DNA of 64,000 nt, taken from positions 248,001 to 312,000 of the forward strand of contig NZ_JBIGIC010000008.1 of NCBI RefSeq assembly GCF_043555985.1, read 5' to 3'. Positions 38,950 through 47,818 of the stretch are shown in pieces. The translations under genes were made by a program, and so were the position numbers. The DNA comes from Pelomonas candidula. Lineage in GTDB: Bacteria; Pseudomonadota; Gammaproteobacteria; Burkholderiales; Burkholderiaceae_C. Numbering within the stretch: the first letter of the stretch is position 1; each line of letters begins with the position of its first letter. The notes below the pieces were generated by a model that worked only from the letters and a program-made list of their open reading frames with translations, was not told the origin of the DNA and searched no databases.

Positions 38950-40770
38950 ATGTTCAACGCGCCCCGGGCCGCGCTCGCGTCGGCCTTCATCCTGTTCTCA
39001 GTCGGCCTGGCGAGTGCCCAGACACTCGGCCCTGCCAACCTGGAGCGGGTGGAAGTGACCGGCAGGAAGACCGAGGTCTCCCCGTGGTTCCGCGCCGAGA
39101 GCCCGCATTTCGTCGTGTACTCGGACACAAGGGAAGAAGACGTCGCCCCGCTGCTGGACAACCTGGAGAAGCTCGACCGCCTGCTGCGCGACTACACCCA
39201 GCCCGACCGCAAGTCCGAGTCGCGCGAACCGAAGCTGACGCTGTACTACCACGCCAGCCTTTCGGGCTTGCGGGAGATCGCAGACGGCCCGCCTGCCGAT
39301 GTCGTCGGCCTGTACAGCAGTTGTGCCGCAGGTGTGCAGGGCTTCGGCGTTCATCTGGAACGCATGGCCGCGCTGGGCGACGCGCAGCTTGAGAAGTCTC
39401 CGCTGAACGACTCGCTGACCTATGTCTTCGAGGCGTACGCGCGCCACTTCCTCTATCGCCACACCGACATCCGCACCCCCGCGTGGTTCATCGATGGCTT
39501 CGCGCAGTATTTCTCCAGTGTGCGATTCTCGGAGCAGCAGGTCGTGGTGGGGCGGGTGCCGCGGGACGCCGCCGGCTACCTGAGGTTCCTGGGTTCAGGT
39601 CGCAAGTACAGCCTGGAATGGGAAGACGTGTTGGAGCACAGGCTGTCCAACGCGCACGGCTATGGCGGAGAGGCGGGCGCGCGCCTGGAGTTCGAGGCGA
39701 AGTCCTGGCTGTTGATGCACTACCTGATGTCGTCGGACGACAACCGCAAGCGGCTGAGCCGCTATCTGCTGCTCGTTGGCGACGGCGCCTCGCCGACGGC
39801 GGCGTTCGAACGCGCCTTCGGCATGAAGACCGCCGATCTCGGCCGCGTGATGTGGCGGTACGGCCTGCGCGGCATGGAGGTGCTGCGGGGCGAGCCGCAG
39901 TCCCTTCCGGCCGCCCAGGTCAACTTCCGCACGCTCCCACGCGCGGCGGGCGAGTTCGTCCTGGCGGACGCCGCCCTCAAGTCCTGCCCGGGCCGGGAGG
40001 CCGGCGAGGCGCTGCTGAAGAAGGTCGCTGCGCTGGCGGCCCGCTTCCCGGACGACACGATGGCCCGCCTCACGCTGAGCCGTGCTCAGGTCGACTGGGG
40101 CGATCCGCGGGAGGCTTTGTCCCGACTGGACGCCGAGCTGCTGGATGACGACAGCAACTTCGAGGCCCGGTATCTGGCGGGGCTGGCCAACCTGCGGCTT
40201 GCCGGGCGCAGCGAGGGCGATGCCAGGCGCGGCTATCTCGAGGCTGCGCGGCGTCATCTGCAACGCGCGCGTGGCTTGAACCCCCAATCGCCGGAAGCCG
40301 CCTTCGCCTTCTTCAAGGCCGAAGTGGCGGCCTCGGATGCGCCGGACGATGCGGCGCTTCAGGGCGTCATTGCGGCCTGGCAGTCGGCGCGGGATGTGGA
40401 TGCGCTCGCCGGGTCTGCTGCGCTGGCCTACGCCTACGCCGGCAAGGGGGACGACGCCTACCGAACCCTGGGCTCGCTGGCGCAGAACGCGGACGACCGG
40501 CCCTCGGCCCAGTGGGCCAGGCAGTGGCAGGGGCGGCTGGAGACGGGGGTGACCCGCGCCGCCATCCTCGCGGAGATGCGTGGCGGTGGCGTGCCGGATG
40601 CGCCGTTCAGGGAGTGGACCGTCGACAAGCGAAGCGTGCTGCAGAAGGTCGAGCTCAGTTCGGGCCTGGAGGCTGCGGACTCCTTCATCAAGCAACAGCA
40701 GCAGCAACAGCAGCAGAACCCGGGCCCGCAGTTGTCGGGCAACCCGGGGGGCGGCGCGCCAGCGAGATAA
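38950..40770 (+). CDS. Degenerate peptidase-MA-like protein with TPR repeats, unknown role
   Basis: 606-residue exported protein (signal peptide about 1-23). Residues about 40-330 look like the gluzincin peptidase-MA fold (DUF1570-like): the stretch TPAWFIDGFAQYFSSV matches the usual P-x-W-x-x-E-G-x-A-x-Y-F, and SLTYVFEAYARHFLYRHT takes the place of the zinc motif, but H-E-x-x-H is not intact. It is therefore probably not an active zinc protease. Residues about 350-560 are helical and TPR-like, suggesting protein binding. The C-terminus has a run of eight glutamines followed by Pro/Gly. ATG 38950 has AAGGA five bases upstream. It sits between an esterase and GH3. Similar proteins accompany TonB-dependent systems in other proteobacteria, but no function is established that I know of. 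Confidence 0.75.
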   Translation: MFNAPRAALASAFILFSVGLASAQTLGPANLERVEVTGRKTEVSPWFRAESPHFVVYSDTREEDVAPLLDNLEKLDRLLRDYTQPDRKSESREPKLTLYYHASLSGLREIADGPPADVVGLYSSCAAGVQGFGVHLERMAALGDAQLEKSPLNDSLTYVFEAYARHFLYRHTDIRTPAWFIDGFAQYFSSVRFSEQQVVVGRVPRDAAGYLRFLGSGRKYSLEWEDVLEHRLSNAHGYGGEAGARLEFEAKSWLLMHYLMSSDDNRKRLSRYLLLVGDGASPTAAFERAFGMKTADLGRVMWRYGLRGMEVLRGEPQSLPAAQVNFRTLPRAAGEFVLADAALKSCPGREAGEALLKKVAALAARFPDDTMARLTLSRAQVDWGDPREALSRLDAELLDDDSNFEARYLAGLANLRLAGRSEGDARRGYLEAARRHLQRARGLNPQSPEAAFAFFKAEVAASDAPDDAALQGVIAAWQSARDVDALAGSAALAYAYAGKGDDAYRTLGSLAQNADDRPSAQWARQWQGRLETGVTRAAILAEMRGGGVPDAPFREWTVDKRSVLQKVELSSGLEAADSFIKQQQQQQQQNPGPQLSGNPGGGAPAR

Positions 40771-40809
40771 GCCGTTGCCACGGCCGGGCGGCTTCGCTCG
40801 GCCGAGGCG

Positions 40810-43518
40810 ATGGCGTTCATGAAAAAACCTGCCATGACGACCATGCATCGATCACTCATCGGCGCTCCCGCGCGCCTGCACTGGCGGCGTCCTGCGCTGG
40901 CGGCCCTGGCCCTGTCGCTGGCGGCCTGCGCCGTGTCGGCGGCGCCCGTCGACGCCTCCGCGGCCGCTGCGCTGTCGCAGTCCATGCAGAGGGCGCAGGC
41001 CCTGGTCGCGCAGATGACGCTGGCCGAGAAGGCCAGCCAGCTGCAGCACGAATCGCCGGCCATCCCGCGCCTGGGCATCCCGGCCTACAACTGGTGGAGC
41101 GAAGGCCTTCACGGCGTGGCGCGCGCCGACGTGGCCACCGTGTTCCCGCAGGCCATCGGCATGGCTGCGACCTGGGACACGCCGCTCGTGAAGCGTGTCG
41201 GCGATGTCGTCGGCACCGAGTTCCGTGCCAAGTTCCTCAACACCGTCGGTGCCGACGGCTCGTCGGGCCTCTACCGCGGTCTGACGGTGTGGTCGCCCAA
41301 CGTCAACATCTTCCGCGACCCGCGCTGGGGCCGGGGCCAGGAAACCTATGGCGAGGACCCCTACCTCACCTCGCGCATGGGCGTGGCCTACATCCAGGGG
41401 CTGCAGGGGCCGGACGCGAACCAGCCGCGCGTGTCGGCCGCCGTGAAGCACTTCGCCGTGCACAGCGGCCCGGAGGCCGACCGCCACAGGGAGGACGTGA
41501 AGGTCTCCCCCCGCGACCTGGTGGACACCTACCTGCCGGCCTTCCACGCGGCGGTGACCGAAGGGCGGGCCGAATCGGTCATGTGCGCCTACAACGCGGT
41601 GGACGGCGTGCCCGCCTGTGCCAACGAGCAGTTGCTCAAACATTACCTGCGCGACGAGTGGCAGTTCCAGGGCCACGTGGTGTCCGACTGCGGCGCCGTG
41701 GCCGACATCCACATGGACTGGGCGCACCACTACGTGAAGACGCCCGAGGAAGCGGTGGCCGTGGCCGTGCGCGCCGGCACTGACGTCATCTGCGACTTCG
41801 GCGCCAACAAGACGGCCCAGCCCGCCACCACCGTGGCCGCAGTGCAGCAGGGGTTGCTGAGCGAGGCCGACCTCGACCGCGCGCTGCAGCGCCTGTTCGA
41901 CGTGCGACTGCGCCTGGGTCTGCTGGCGCCCGCGGGGCAGCGGCCCTTCCCGGAGATCACGGCGCGTGACTTCGACACCCCCGCCAACCGTGCCCTCAAC
42001 CTGGAGACGGCCCGTCGCTCGCTCGTGCTGCTGAAGAACGACGGCGTGCTGCCGCTCAAGAGCGCGCCCCGGCGCATCGCGGTGATCGGCCCCAATGCCG
42101 ACAGCGTGGATGCGCTGGTGGGCAACTACAACGGCACACCGTCCAGGCCGGTGACGTTGCTGGCGGGCCTGAAGGCGCGTTTCCCCGGCGCGCGAATCGA
42201 CGCCGTCGAAGGCACGGGCTGGGTGGCGCCGCCGCTTGAGGATCTGCCGGCGACCAGCCTGTGTGCCGATGCCGCCTGCAGCCGTGCGGGTCTGAATCTG
42301 GAGCGCTTTTCCAACCTCAAGCTCGAGGGCGAGCCGATGTCTGCAGCGCTCACGCCGCAGGCCGTGTTCAAGTGGGGGTGGCCGGATGCCTACGACCGCA
42401 AGGAATCGGCACGCTGGACCGGCTTCCTGCGCGCCGGCGAGAGCGGCGAGCACCTGCTCCGGCTGAAGGGCAACCGTGGCTACCGGATCTGGATCGACGG
42501 CGAACTGGTGGTGGACCTCTGGGATATCGCCTGGCCCACCAGCACCCGGGGCGTGAAGCTGGAAGCCGGCCGCACCTACGCCCTGCGCGTGGAGGCGTTG
42601 CAGACGGGCTGGGAGGGCGAAGAGCGGCTGCAGTGGAGCCGCCCCGGCGCCAGCGACGAGGCCGCGCTGGCCGCTGCGCGCGAGGCTGACGTGATCGTGT
42701 TCGCCAGCGGCCTGACCTGGGAGCTGGAGGGTGAGGAAATGACGGTGCTGGCCCCCGGCTTTGCCGGCGGTGACCGCACGCAGATCGACCTGCCGGCGCC
42801 GCAACTGCGGCTGCTGGAGCGGCTGGCGGCGCTGGGCCGCCCACTGGTGGTGGTGAACTTCAGCGGCAGCCCCATGGCCTTCGGCGCCGCGACGCAGAAG
42901 GCGCAGGCCATCGTGCAGGCCTGGTACCCGGGCGGCGAGGGTGGCCAGGCAGTGGCTGAGCTGCTGGCTGGCGACTTCAGCCCGTCCGGCAGGTTGCCGC
43001 TCACTTTCTACCGTTCGATCGAGCAGTTGCCGCCGTTCAAGGACTACGGCATGCAGGGGCGCACCTACCGCTGGTTCAAGGGCGACGCTGCGTTCCCGTT
43101 CGGTCATGGCCTGAGCTATGCGCGCTTCGCCTATGAGCAGGCCCGACTGGGGCGAAGCCGCGTGCCTGCGGGGCAGGGCACGACGCTGTCGGTGCTGTTG
43201 AAGAACGAGAGCCAGCGCGAGGCGGCCGAGGTGGTGCAGGTCTATGCCCGCCGCTCCGGCACCATGGCGCCGCAACGAACGCTGGTGGCCTTCAGGCGCG
43301 AGGTGCTGCGTGCGGGTGAATCACGCCGCGTCAGCTTCGACCTGGACGCCAAGGCCCTCAGCGTCGTCGATGCCGATGGCCGGCGCGTGGTGGACGCCGG
43401 TCCGGTGGAACTGTGGGTCGGCGGCGGCCAGCCGGTGACGGCGGCCACGGGCGTGCGTGCAGCCGGGCGGGCGCTGAAACTGCAGGTCCTGGGCCGCGCG
43501 GAGCTGCCGCCGTTCTGA
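40810..43518 (+). CDS. GH3 beta-xylosidase/beta-glucosidase with inserted PA14 domain
   Basis: 902-residue retaining GH3 enzyme. WWSEGLHGVAR, TVFPQAIGMAATWD and WSPNVNIFRDPRWGRGQETY are typical of the beta-xylosidase branch of GH3; the nucleophile is Asp293 in HVVSDCGAVADI. A PA14 module is inserted in the C-terminal alpha/beta domain (ARWTGFLRAGESGEH to GYRIWIDGELVVDL, about 530-620), and an FnIII-like domain closes the protein. The N-terminus has a possible lipobox LAAC (Cys40 from the first ATG), so it may be membrane-anchored in the periplasm. ATG 40810 is taken; in-frame ATGs at 40819, 40834 and 40843 are also possible and no ribosome site decides. It would finish oligosaccharides after alpha-xylose removal, or act on xylan fragments. 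Confidence 0.93.
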   Translation: MAFMKKPAMTTMHRSLIGAPARLHWRRPALAALALSLAACAVSAAPVDASAAAALSQSMQRAQALVAQMTLAEKASQLQHESPAIPRLGIPAYNWWSEGLHGVARADVATVFPQAIGMAATWDTPLVKRVGDVVGTEFRAKFLNTVGADGSSGLYRGLTVWSPNVNIFRDPRWGRGQETYGEDPYLTSRMGVAYIQGLQGPDANQPRVSAAVKHFAVHSGPEADRHREDVKVSPRDLVDTYLPAFHAAVTEGRAESVMCAYNAVDGVPACANEQLLKHYLRDEWQFQGHVVSDCGAVADIHMDWAHHYVKTPEEAVAVAVRAGTDVICDFGANKTAQPATTVAAVQQGLLSEADLDRALQRLFDVRLRLGLLAPAGQRPFPEITARDFDTPANRALNLETARRSLVLLKNDGVLPLKSAPRRIAVIGPNADSVDALVGNYNGTPSRPVTLLAGLKARFPGARIDAVEGTGWVAPPLEDLPATSLCADAACSRAGLNLERFSNLKLEGEPMSAALTPQAVFKWGWPDAYDRKESARWTGFLRAGESGEHLLRLKGNRGYRIWIDGELVVDLWDIAWPTSTRGVKLEAGRTYALRVEALQTGWEGEERLQWSRPGASDEAALAAAREADVIVFASGLTWELEGEEMTVLAPGFAGGDRTQIDLPAPQLRLLERLAALGRPLVVVNFSGSPMAFGAATQKAQAIVQAWYPGGEGGQAVAELLAGDFSPSGRLPLTFYRSIEQLPPFKDYGMQGRTYRWFKGDAAFPFGHGLSYARFAYEQARLGRSRVPAGQGTTLSVLLKNESQREAAEVVQVYARRSGTMAPQRTLVAFRREVLRAGESRRVSFDLDAKALSVVDADGRRVVDAGPVELWVGGGQPVTAATGVRAAGRALKLQVLGRAELPPF

Positions 43519-43693
43519 GCGCGGGCGTCCGGGACGGGCGTTGACGCCGGATCGTCGTCGGCATCGAGCTGGCGAGCCGGGGATTTGTCATGCACGCAAC
43601 GAAGATCTGGTGTGCGTGCCGTCAGGCCGCTCATCGCTCCCCCCAGGCAAGCAATACTCTCGATGCCGACCACCAAGGCGGCTGGGGAGGGGC

Positions 43694-44707
43694 ATGGCCG
43701 AGCTTTTGGCCGTATTCGTTCTGTTGTTGGTTTCGGTCTTGCTGTGCGGCATGCTTGTGCAGCAGCGGCGTGCGAGCAGGCATGCGACGTCGCGGGCGGA
43801 GCGGCTGTCCGGCTTTCTGCTGACGCTGTCACGCGCCAATCGCGCCGTGCTGCACATCGAGGACGAGGCGCTGCTGTGGCGCGAGGCCTGCCAGCTCTGT
43901 GTGCAGTTCGGTCATGCGGTGCTGGCCTGTGTCTATGTGCGCGAGGGCAGCCTCGCCCGCCGCGGCGGCACAGCGGGGCCGGCGGCCAAGGTGCTGGAGA
44001 GCGTCCCCGACCCGCTGGACCTGACTCATGCGGAAGTGCAGGCGTCCTACACGGCCCGCGCGCTGCGCGAGGGGCGCTGCTTCGTCAGCAACGACTATGT
44101 CCTCGACCCTCTGGCCGGTCGCTGGCGCGATGAGGCCGTTGCGCAGGGCGTGCGGGCCATCGCCTGGATTCCGCTGCGCCGTGCAGGAGAGGTGAGCGCC
44201 GTGCTGATGCTCTGTGCCAGTCAGCCAGGCTTCTTCGACGACGAGTTGCTCGACCTGCTGAACGAACTCGGCGACGACCTGTCCTTTGCCCTCGACAACA
44301 TCGATGCCCGGCGGGCCCAGCAAGCGGCTCAGCGGGAGATCGCCTCCGGGCGGGATCGCTTCAGCGCGTTGTTCTTCGGTGCGCCGTTGCCCATGGCCAT
44401 CGTCTCGATCCAGGAGCGCCGCATCATCGAAGTCAATCAAGCCCTGTGCGCCCTTTACGGCCTGGAGCGCAACGAACTGTTGGGCTCGACCACCGCCTCC
44501 CATGCCTACGGCATATTGCCCGAAGACAGGGAGCGGTTTTATGACGTGCTGGTGGCCGAAGGCAAGGTGAGCAATCTGTCTCTGCGCGTACGGGATGCGC
44601 GCGGCGAGGTGCGTGACGCGATCCTCAACGCGGTCCGCATGCCCTACCTGGGCCAGGAGTGCTTCCTCGTGACCAGCCTGGAGCTGTCGCCGCGCCGGCC
44701 GGCGTAG
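43694..44707 (+). CDS. Membrane GAF-PAS sensor without output domain
   Basis: 337 residues. An N-terminal membrane helix (LLAVFVLLLVSVLLCGMLV, about 4-22) leads into a GAF-like domain (about 35-215; REGRCFVSNDYVLDP, IAWIPLRRAGEVSAVLML) and then a PAS domain (about 225-330; SALFFGAPLPMAIVSIQERR, IIEVNQALCALYGL). The protein ends right after the PAS fold, with no histidine kinase, GGDEF, EAL or DNA-binding domain. It may be a partner subunit, or a truncated sensor. ATG 43694 has GGAGG just upstream and starts the membrane segment; the frame is open further 5'. It is the last plus-strand gene and ends three bases before the stop of the convergent hydrolase. Confidence 0.75.
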   Translation: MAELLAVFVLLLVSVLLCGMLVQQRRASRHATSRAERLSGFLLTLSRANRAVLHIEDEALLWREACQLCVQFGHAVLACVYVREGSLARRGGTAGPAAKVLESVPDPLDLTHAEVQASYTARALREGRCFVSNDYVLDPLAGRWRDEAVAQGVRAIAWIPLRRAGEVSAVLMLCASQPGFFDDELLDLLNELGDDLSFALDNIDARRAQQAAQREIASGRDRFSALFFGAPLPMAIVSIQERRIIEVNQALCALYGLERNELLGSTTASHAYGILPEDRERFYDVLVAEGKVSNLSLRVRDARGEVRDAILNAVRMPYLGQECFLVTSLELSPRRPA

Positions 44708-44710
44708 CGG

Positions 44711-45916
44711 TCAGGCCGGCTGCAGGCGCAGCTGGCCCAGCGCATCGGGCCCGGCCGGATGGGCGCCCGGGCGCAGCAGCGCACGGGCCGCCGCGTCGTC
44801 GCGCAGGTGGGCGTCGAAGAAGGCCGCCTCCCAGCCATAGGTCTCGGCGTTGGCGGCTTCGTTGAAGCCATGGGTCTGGCCCTTCATCTCCACCACCCAG
44901 GCCGGGCCACCCACGGCGCGGGCGGCGGCCAGCACGTCGGCGGCGGGCACGTTGCGGTCCTGCTCGCCGCTGACGGCGAACCAGGGCCGCTTGACGGCGG
45001 CGAGGCCGGCGAAGTCCAGGCCGAAGTTCCAGATCGGCAGGTTTACCCCTGCAGGCAAGCCTTTCTCGCGCGCCATCGTCTTGCTGAAGCCGGGAAAGGG
45101 AACGGTCCCGAAGGCGGCCTTGATGCGTGCGTCGGCCAGGGACGGGCCCGGCTTTGCGGGGTCCACGCCGCCCAGCAGCGTGAGCACGGCCAAGCCCCCG
45201 GCACTGGTGCCGCTGGCGCCGATACGCTCGGCGTCGACGTGGTCGGCGTAGTGCGGGTGGGCCAACACATGGTCCAGCGCCGCACGGACGGCCAGGCTGC
45301 GCAGAGCGAACATTTCGATGAAGCCTCCCGCACGACCGTCGCCGTGGTAGACGTCGACCACCACATAACCCTGCGAGGCCAGGTGCGCGAGTTTCCCGAT
45401 ATGCCACAGCCCGTGGGTGTTCTGCCCGCCGGAGTGGACGATCAGCGGATAGCGTGCGCGCTCGTCGGCAAACAGGGGCGCCTCGCCGGGGCGCTGCATA
45501 TGCGGCAGGCGATACCAGCCGGTCTCGTCCGGGAAGGTGTAGTCGGGGCGGGGATTGGCGGCCGGCGTCGGGTAGAACACCGTGAGCACGACCGGCAGGC
45601 TGCGCCCGGCCAGGCGCCCGGCATACGGAAAGTCCTCGGGCACCTTCACGTCGATCACCGGCGTGGCCTGGCGGTCGCTGATCAGCTGGTCCAGGTACAG
45701 CGAGCCCTGCGGCTGCGAGTGGCCAATGAGGTATTGCTCCATCGGCGCCGCGGTGGCCGGGCGGCTCAGCATGCAGCTGCTGCCCACCGCGTAGGGGCCG
45801 TTGCCGGGCGTCCATCCCGCGGCGCGGACCATGCCGGCGACGGGGGCCATCAGCAAGCCGCCCAGGACCTGTCGGCGGCCGATGCGGGCGGGCGTCAGGT
45901 GCGAGACATCGATCAT
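44711..45916 (-). CDS. Tat-exported alpha/beta hydrolase (dienelactone-hydrolase-like)
   Basis: About 401 residues. The N-terminus RIGRRQVLGGLLMAPVAG is a twin-arginine signal, so a folded periplasmic enzyme is expected. The nucleophile elbow is GASGTSAGG; a late His in MKGQTHGFNEA may complete the triad, and Asp of SGEQDRNVPAADV is a candidate acid. It resembles predicted dienelactone hydrolase/large esterase groups (COG4188-like); the substrate is unknown, but removal of an acyl group from a sugar is reasonable by context. Start ATG 45916 has GGAG nine bases upstream; an ATG at 45931 in the same frame lacks one. It is the last gene of the sugar-acid operon, 43 bases after the UxaA-like stop, and converges on the sensor gene. 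Confidence 0.78.
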   Translation of the reverse strand: MIDVSHLTPARIGRRQVLGGLLMAPVAGMVRAAGWTPGNGPYAVGSSCMLSRPATAAPMEQYLIGHSQPQGSLYLDQLISDRQATPVIDVKVPEDFPYAGRLAGRSLPVVLTVFYPTPAANPRPDYTFPDETGWYRLPHMQRPGEAPLFADERARYPLIVHSGGQNTHGLWHIGKLAHLASQGYVVVDVYHGDGRAGGFIEMFALRSLAVRAALDHVLAHPHYADHVDAERIGASGTSAGGLAVLTLLGGVDPAKPGPSLADARIKAAFGTVPFPGFSKTMAREKGLPAGVNLPIWNFGLDFAGLAAVKRPWFAVSGEQDRNVPAADVLAAARAVGGPAWVVEMKGQTHGFNEAANAETYGWEAAFFDAHLRDDAAARALLRPGAHPAGPDALGQLRLQPA

Positions 45917-45959
45917 CGGGTGTTGCTCCATGCGCCGGTCCGCCCGGGCGCGGCCGGGT

Positions 45960-47486
45960 TCACATGACGGCGCCGAGCTGCCAGGGCACGAACTCGTTGT
46001 CGCCCAGGCCGTGCTCCTCGCTGAGCGTGGGCCGGCCCGAGGCGGTCGCCAGCATCAGCCGGAACAGCGCCTCGCCGGCCTCGGCGACGCTCTGCGTGCC
46101 ATCGACGATGCCGCCGGCGTTGAAGTCCATGTCCATGGCCATGCGCTTGAACAGCGGCGTGTTGGTGGCCAGCTTCAGCGAGGGCGTCGGCTTGCAGCCG
46201 TAGGTCGAGCCGCGACCGGTCGTGAAGCAGATCAGGTTGGCGCCCCCGGCCACCTGGCCGGTGGCCGACACGGGGTCGTAGCCCGGCGTGTCCATGAAGA
46301 CGAGGCCGTGGCCATGCACCGGCTCGGCATAGCCGAGCACGTCGGTCAGCGGGCTGCTGCCAGCCTTGGCGACGGCGCCCAGCGACTTCTCGAGGATGGT
46401 CGTGATGCCCCCCGCCTTGTTGCCCGGCGAGGGGTTGTTGTCGAGTTCGGCGCCGTTGCGGGCCGCGTAGTCCTCCCACCAGCGCAGCCGCGCCAGCAGC
46501 TTCCCGGCGACCTCGGGCGACGTCGCGCGCGCGGTCAGCAGGTGCTCGGCGCCGTAGATCTCCGGCGTCTCCGACAGGATGGCCGTGCCGCCGTGGCGCA
46601 CCAGCAGGTCGACGGCGGCGCCCAGCGCCGGATTGGCGCTGATGCCGGAATAGCCGTCCGAGCCGCCGCATTGCAGGCCGACGACAAGCCGGGCCGCGGG
46701 CACCGTGCTGCGCCTGGCCTGGGCGGCCTCGGCGGCCAGTTCGCGCACCAGTGCCTGGCCGCGTGCGATGGCCTCGCGCGTGCCGCCTTCGGCCTGGATG
46801 GTCAGGCCGTGCACGCGGGCTCCCGGCTCCATGCCGTCGAGCAGTGCGGCCACCTGATTGACCTCGCAGCCCAGGCCGATGACGAGCACGGCCGCGAAGT
46901 TCGGATGGGTGGCGTAGCCGCGCAGCGTGCGCCGCAGCAGGGCCAGGCCCTCGCCGTCGCTCATGCCGCAGCCGCTGCCGTGCGTGATGGCGACGACGCC
47001 GTCGATGCCGGGCAGGGCCCCCGGGCCCTCGAAGGTCCGCGCGATGGCCTTGCAGACGCTGGCCGAGCAGTTCACCGACGACACGACGCCGATGTAGTTG
47101 CGCGTGCCGACGCGGCCGTCGGCGCGCACATAGCCTTCGAACGTGGCGGCCTGGCCGGGTTCGATGCGCGCCGCGTTGGCGCCGTCGACCGCCTGGGTCG
47201 GCAGCGCGCGCGCCATCTCGACGTTGTGTACGTGCACGTGCCCGCCGGGCGCGATGGCCGCGCTCGCCACGCCGATGGGCTGGCCGTACTTCAGCACGAC
47301 ATCGCCCGGCGCGATGGCGCGCAGCGAGATCTTGTGGCCGGCCGCGATGGCTGCCGTCACGCGCAGCGTGCCGCCGTCGGGCCGTGCGATCTCGCTGCCC
47401 TGCGCCAGCGCCACGCGGGCCACGGCGACGTTGTCGCGCGGGTGCAGCTGGATCAGCGCCTGCACCGGCAGCGCTTCAGTCGACAT
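45960..47486 (-). CDS. UxaA-family sugar-acid dehydratase (altronate dehydratase-like)
   Basis: 508-residue cytoplasmic dehydratase. It has the UxaA layout: an N-terminal SAF domain (about 1-90) and the dehydratase region beginning GYVRADGRVGTRNYIGVVSSVNCS, followed by THGSGCGMSDGEG and LQCGGSDGYSGISANP. E. coli UxaA (495 residues) removes water from D-altronate to give 2-keto-3-deoxy-D-gluconate. Beside a LgoD-like dehydrogenase and a UxaB-like reductase, the likely substrate is a C5-epimerised sugar acid: D-altronate from L-galactose, or 6-deoxy-D-altronate from L-fucose. No enolase-type fuconate dehydratase is present in the window. ATG 47486 overlaps the mutarotase stop by eleven bases. 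Confidence 0.88.
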   Translation of the reverse strand: MSTEALPVQALIQLHPRDNVAVARVALAQGSEIARPDGGTLRVTAAIAAGHKISLRAIAPGDVVLKYGQPIGVASAAIAPGGHVHVHNVEMARALPTQAVDGANAARIEPGQAATFEGYVRADGRVGTRNYIGVVSSVNCSASVCKAIARTFEGPGALPGIDGVVAITHGSGCGMSDGEGLALLRRTLRGYATHPNFAAVLVIGLGCEVNQVAALLDGMEPGARVHGLTIQAEGGTREAIARGQALVRELAAEAAQARRSTVPAARLVVGLQCGGSDGYSGISANPALGAAVDLLVRHGGTAILSETPEIYGAEHLLTARATSPEVAGKLLARLRWWEDYAARNGAELDNNPSPGNKAGGITTILEKSLGAVAKAGSSPLTDVLGYAEPVHGHGLVFMDTPGYDPVSATGQVAGGANLICFTTGRGSTYGCKPTPSLKLATNTPLFKRMAMDMDFNAGGIVDGTQSVAEAGEALFRLMLATASGRPTLSEEHGLGDNEFVPWQLGAVM

Positions 47487-47805
47487 GGAAGACGCACTCC
47501 ATCATGGCCCAGTGCTCGCCGGCGGCGCGGCTGGCCAGCGGGACCTGGCAGGGGCTGCAGAACGTCCACCAGTGCCGCGTCTGGTCATCGGCGGCGATGG
47601 CGGCCATGTCGGCCTCGAAGTCGCTGCCGTGGTACTCCCAGTAGCCGAACAGCAGGTTCTCCGGCTCGCGCAGGAAGATGCTGTAGTTGCGGATGTTGGA
47701 GAGAGCCAGGCGAGCCAGCACCGCGGGCCAGACGGCCGCGTGCAGCCGCTTGTACTCGGCGATGTGTTCCGGCGCGATGCCGATGACCATGCCCATGCGT
47801 TGCAT
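47476..47805 (-). CDS. L-rhamnose/L-fucose mutarotase family protein
   Basis: 109 residues of the RhaM family (PF05336), small alpha+beta proteins that interconvert the alpha and beta anomers of L-rhamnose or L-fucose to speed up entry to catabolism. Recognisable parts are the start MGMVIGIAPEHIAEYKRLH, NYSIFLREPENLLFGYWEY and the C-terminal MMECVFHVD. In this operon, with an aldose dehydrogenase and lactonase for fucose-type sugars, an L-fucose (or L-galactose) mutarotase role is likely. ATG 47805 has AAGGA seven bases upstream; the frame extends 5' without a ribosome site. It overlaps the dehydratase gene and lies 13 bases after the reductase stop. Confidence 0.9.
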   Translation of the reverse strand: MQRMGMVIGIAPEHIAEYKRLHAAVWPAVLARLALSNIRNYSIFLREPENLLFGYWEYHGSDFEADMAAIAADDQTRHWWTFCSPCQVPLASRAAGEHWAMMECVFHVD

Positions 47806-47818
47806 TGCTTGTTCCTTG

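Noticed and set aside
40690..40720. CAG/CAA repeat as a mobile or unstable repeat element
   Set aside because: It is a short in-frame polyglutamine tract inside the peptidase-MA-like gene, without flanking repeats.
43592..43619. GCACGCA/TGCGTGC inverted repeat between GH3 and the sensor gene as a terminator
   Set aside because: Seven-base stem with a 14-base loop, no T run and no consistent position after the GH3 stop; too weak to call.
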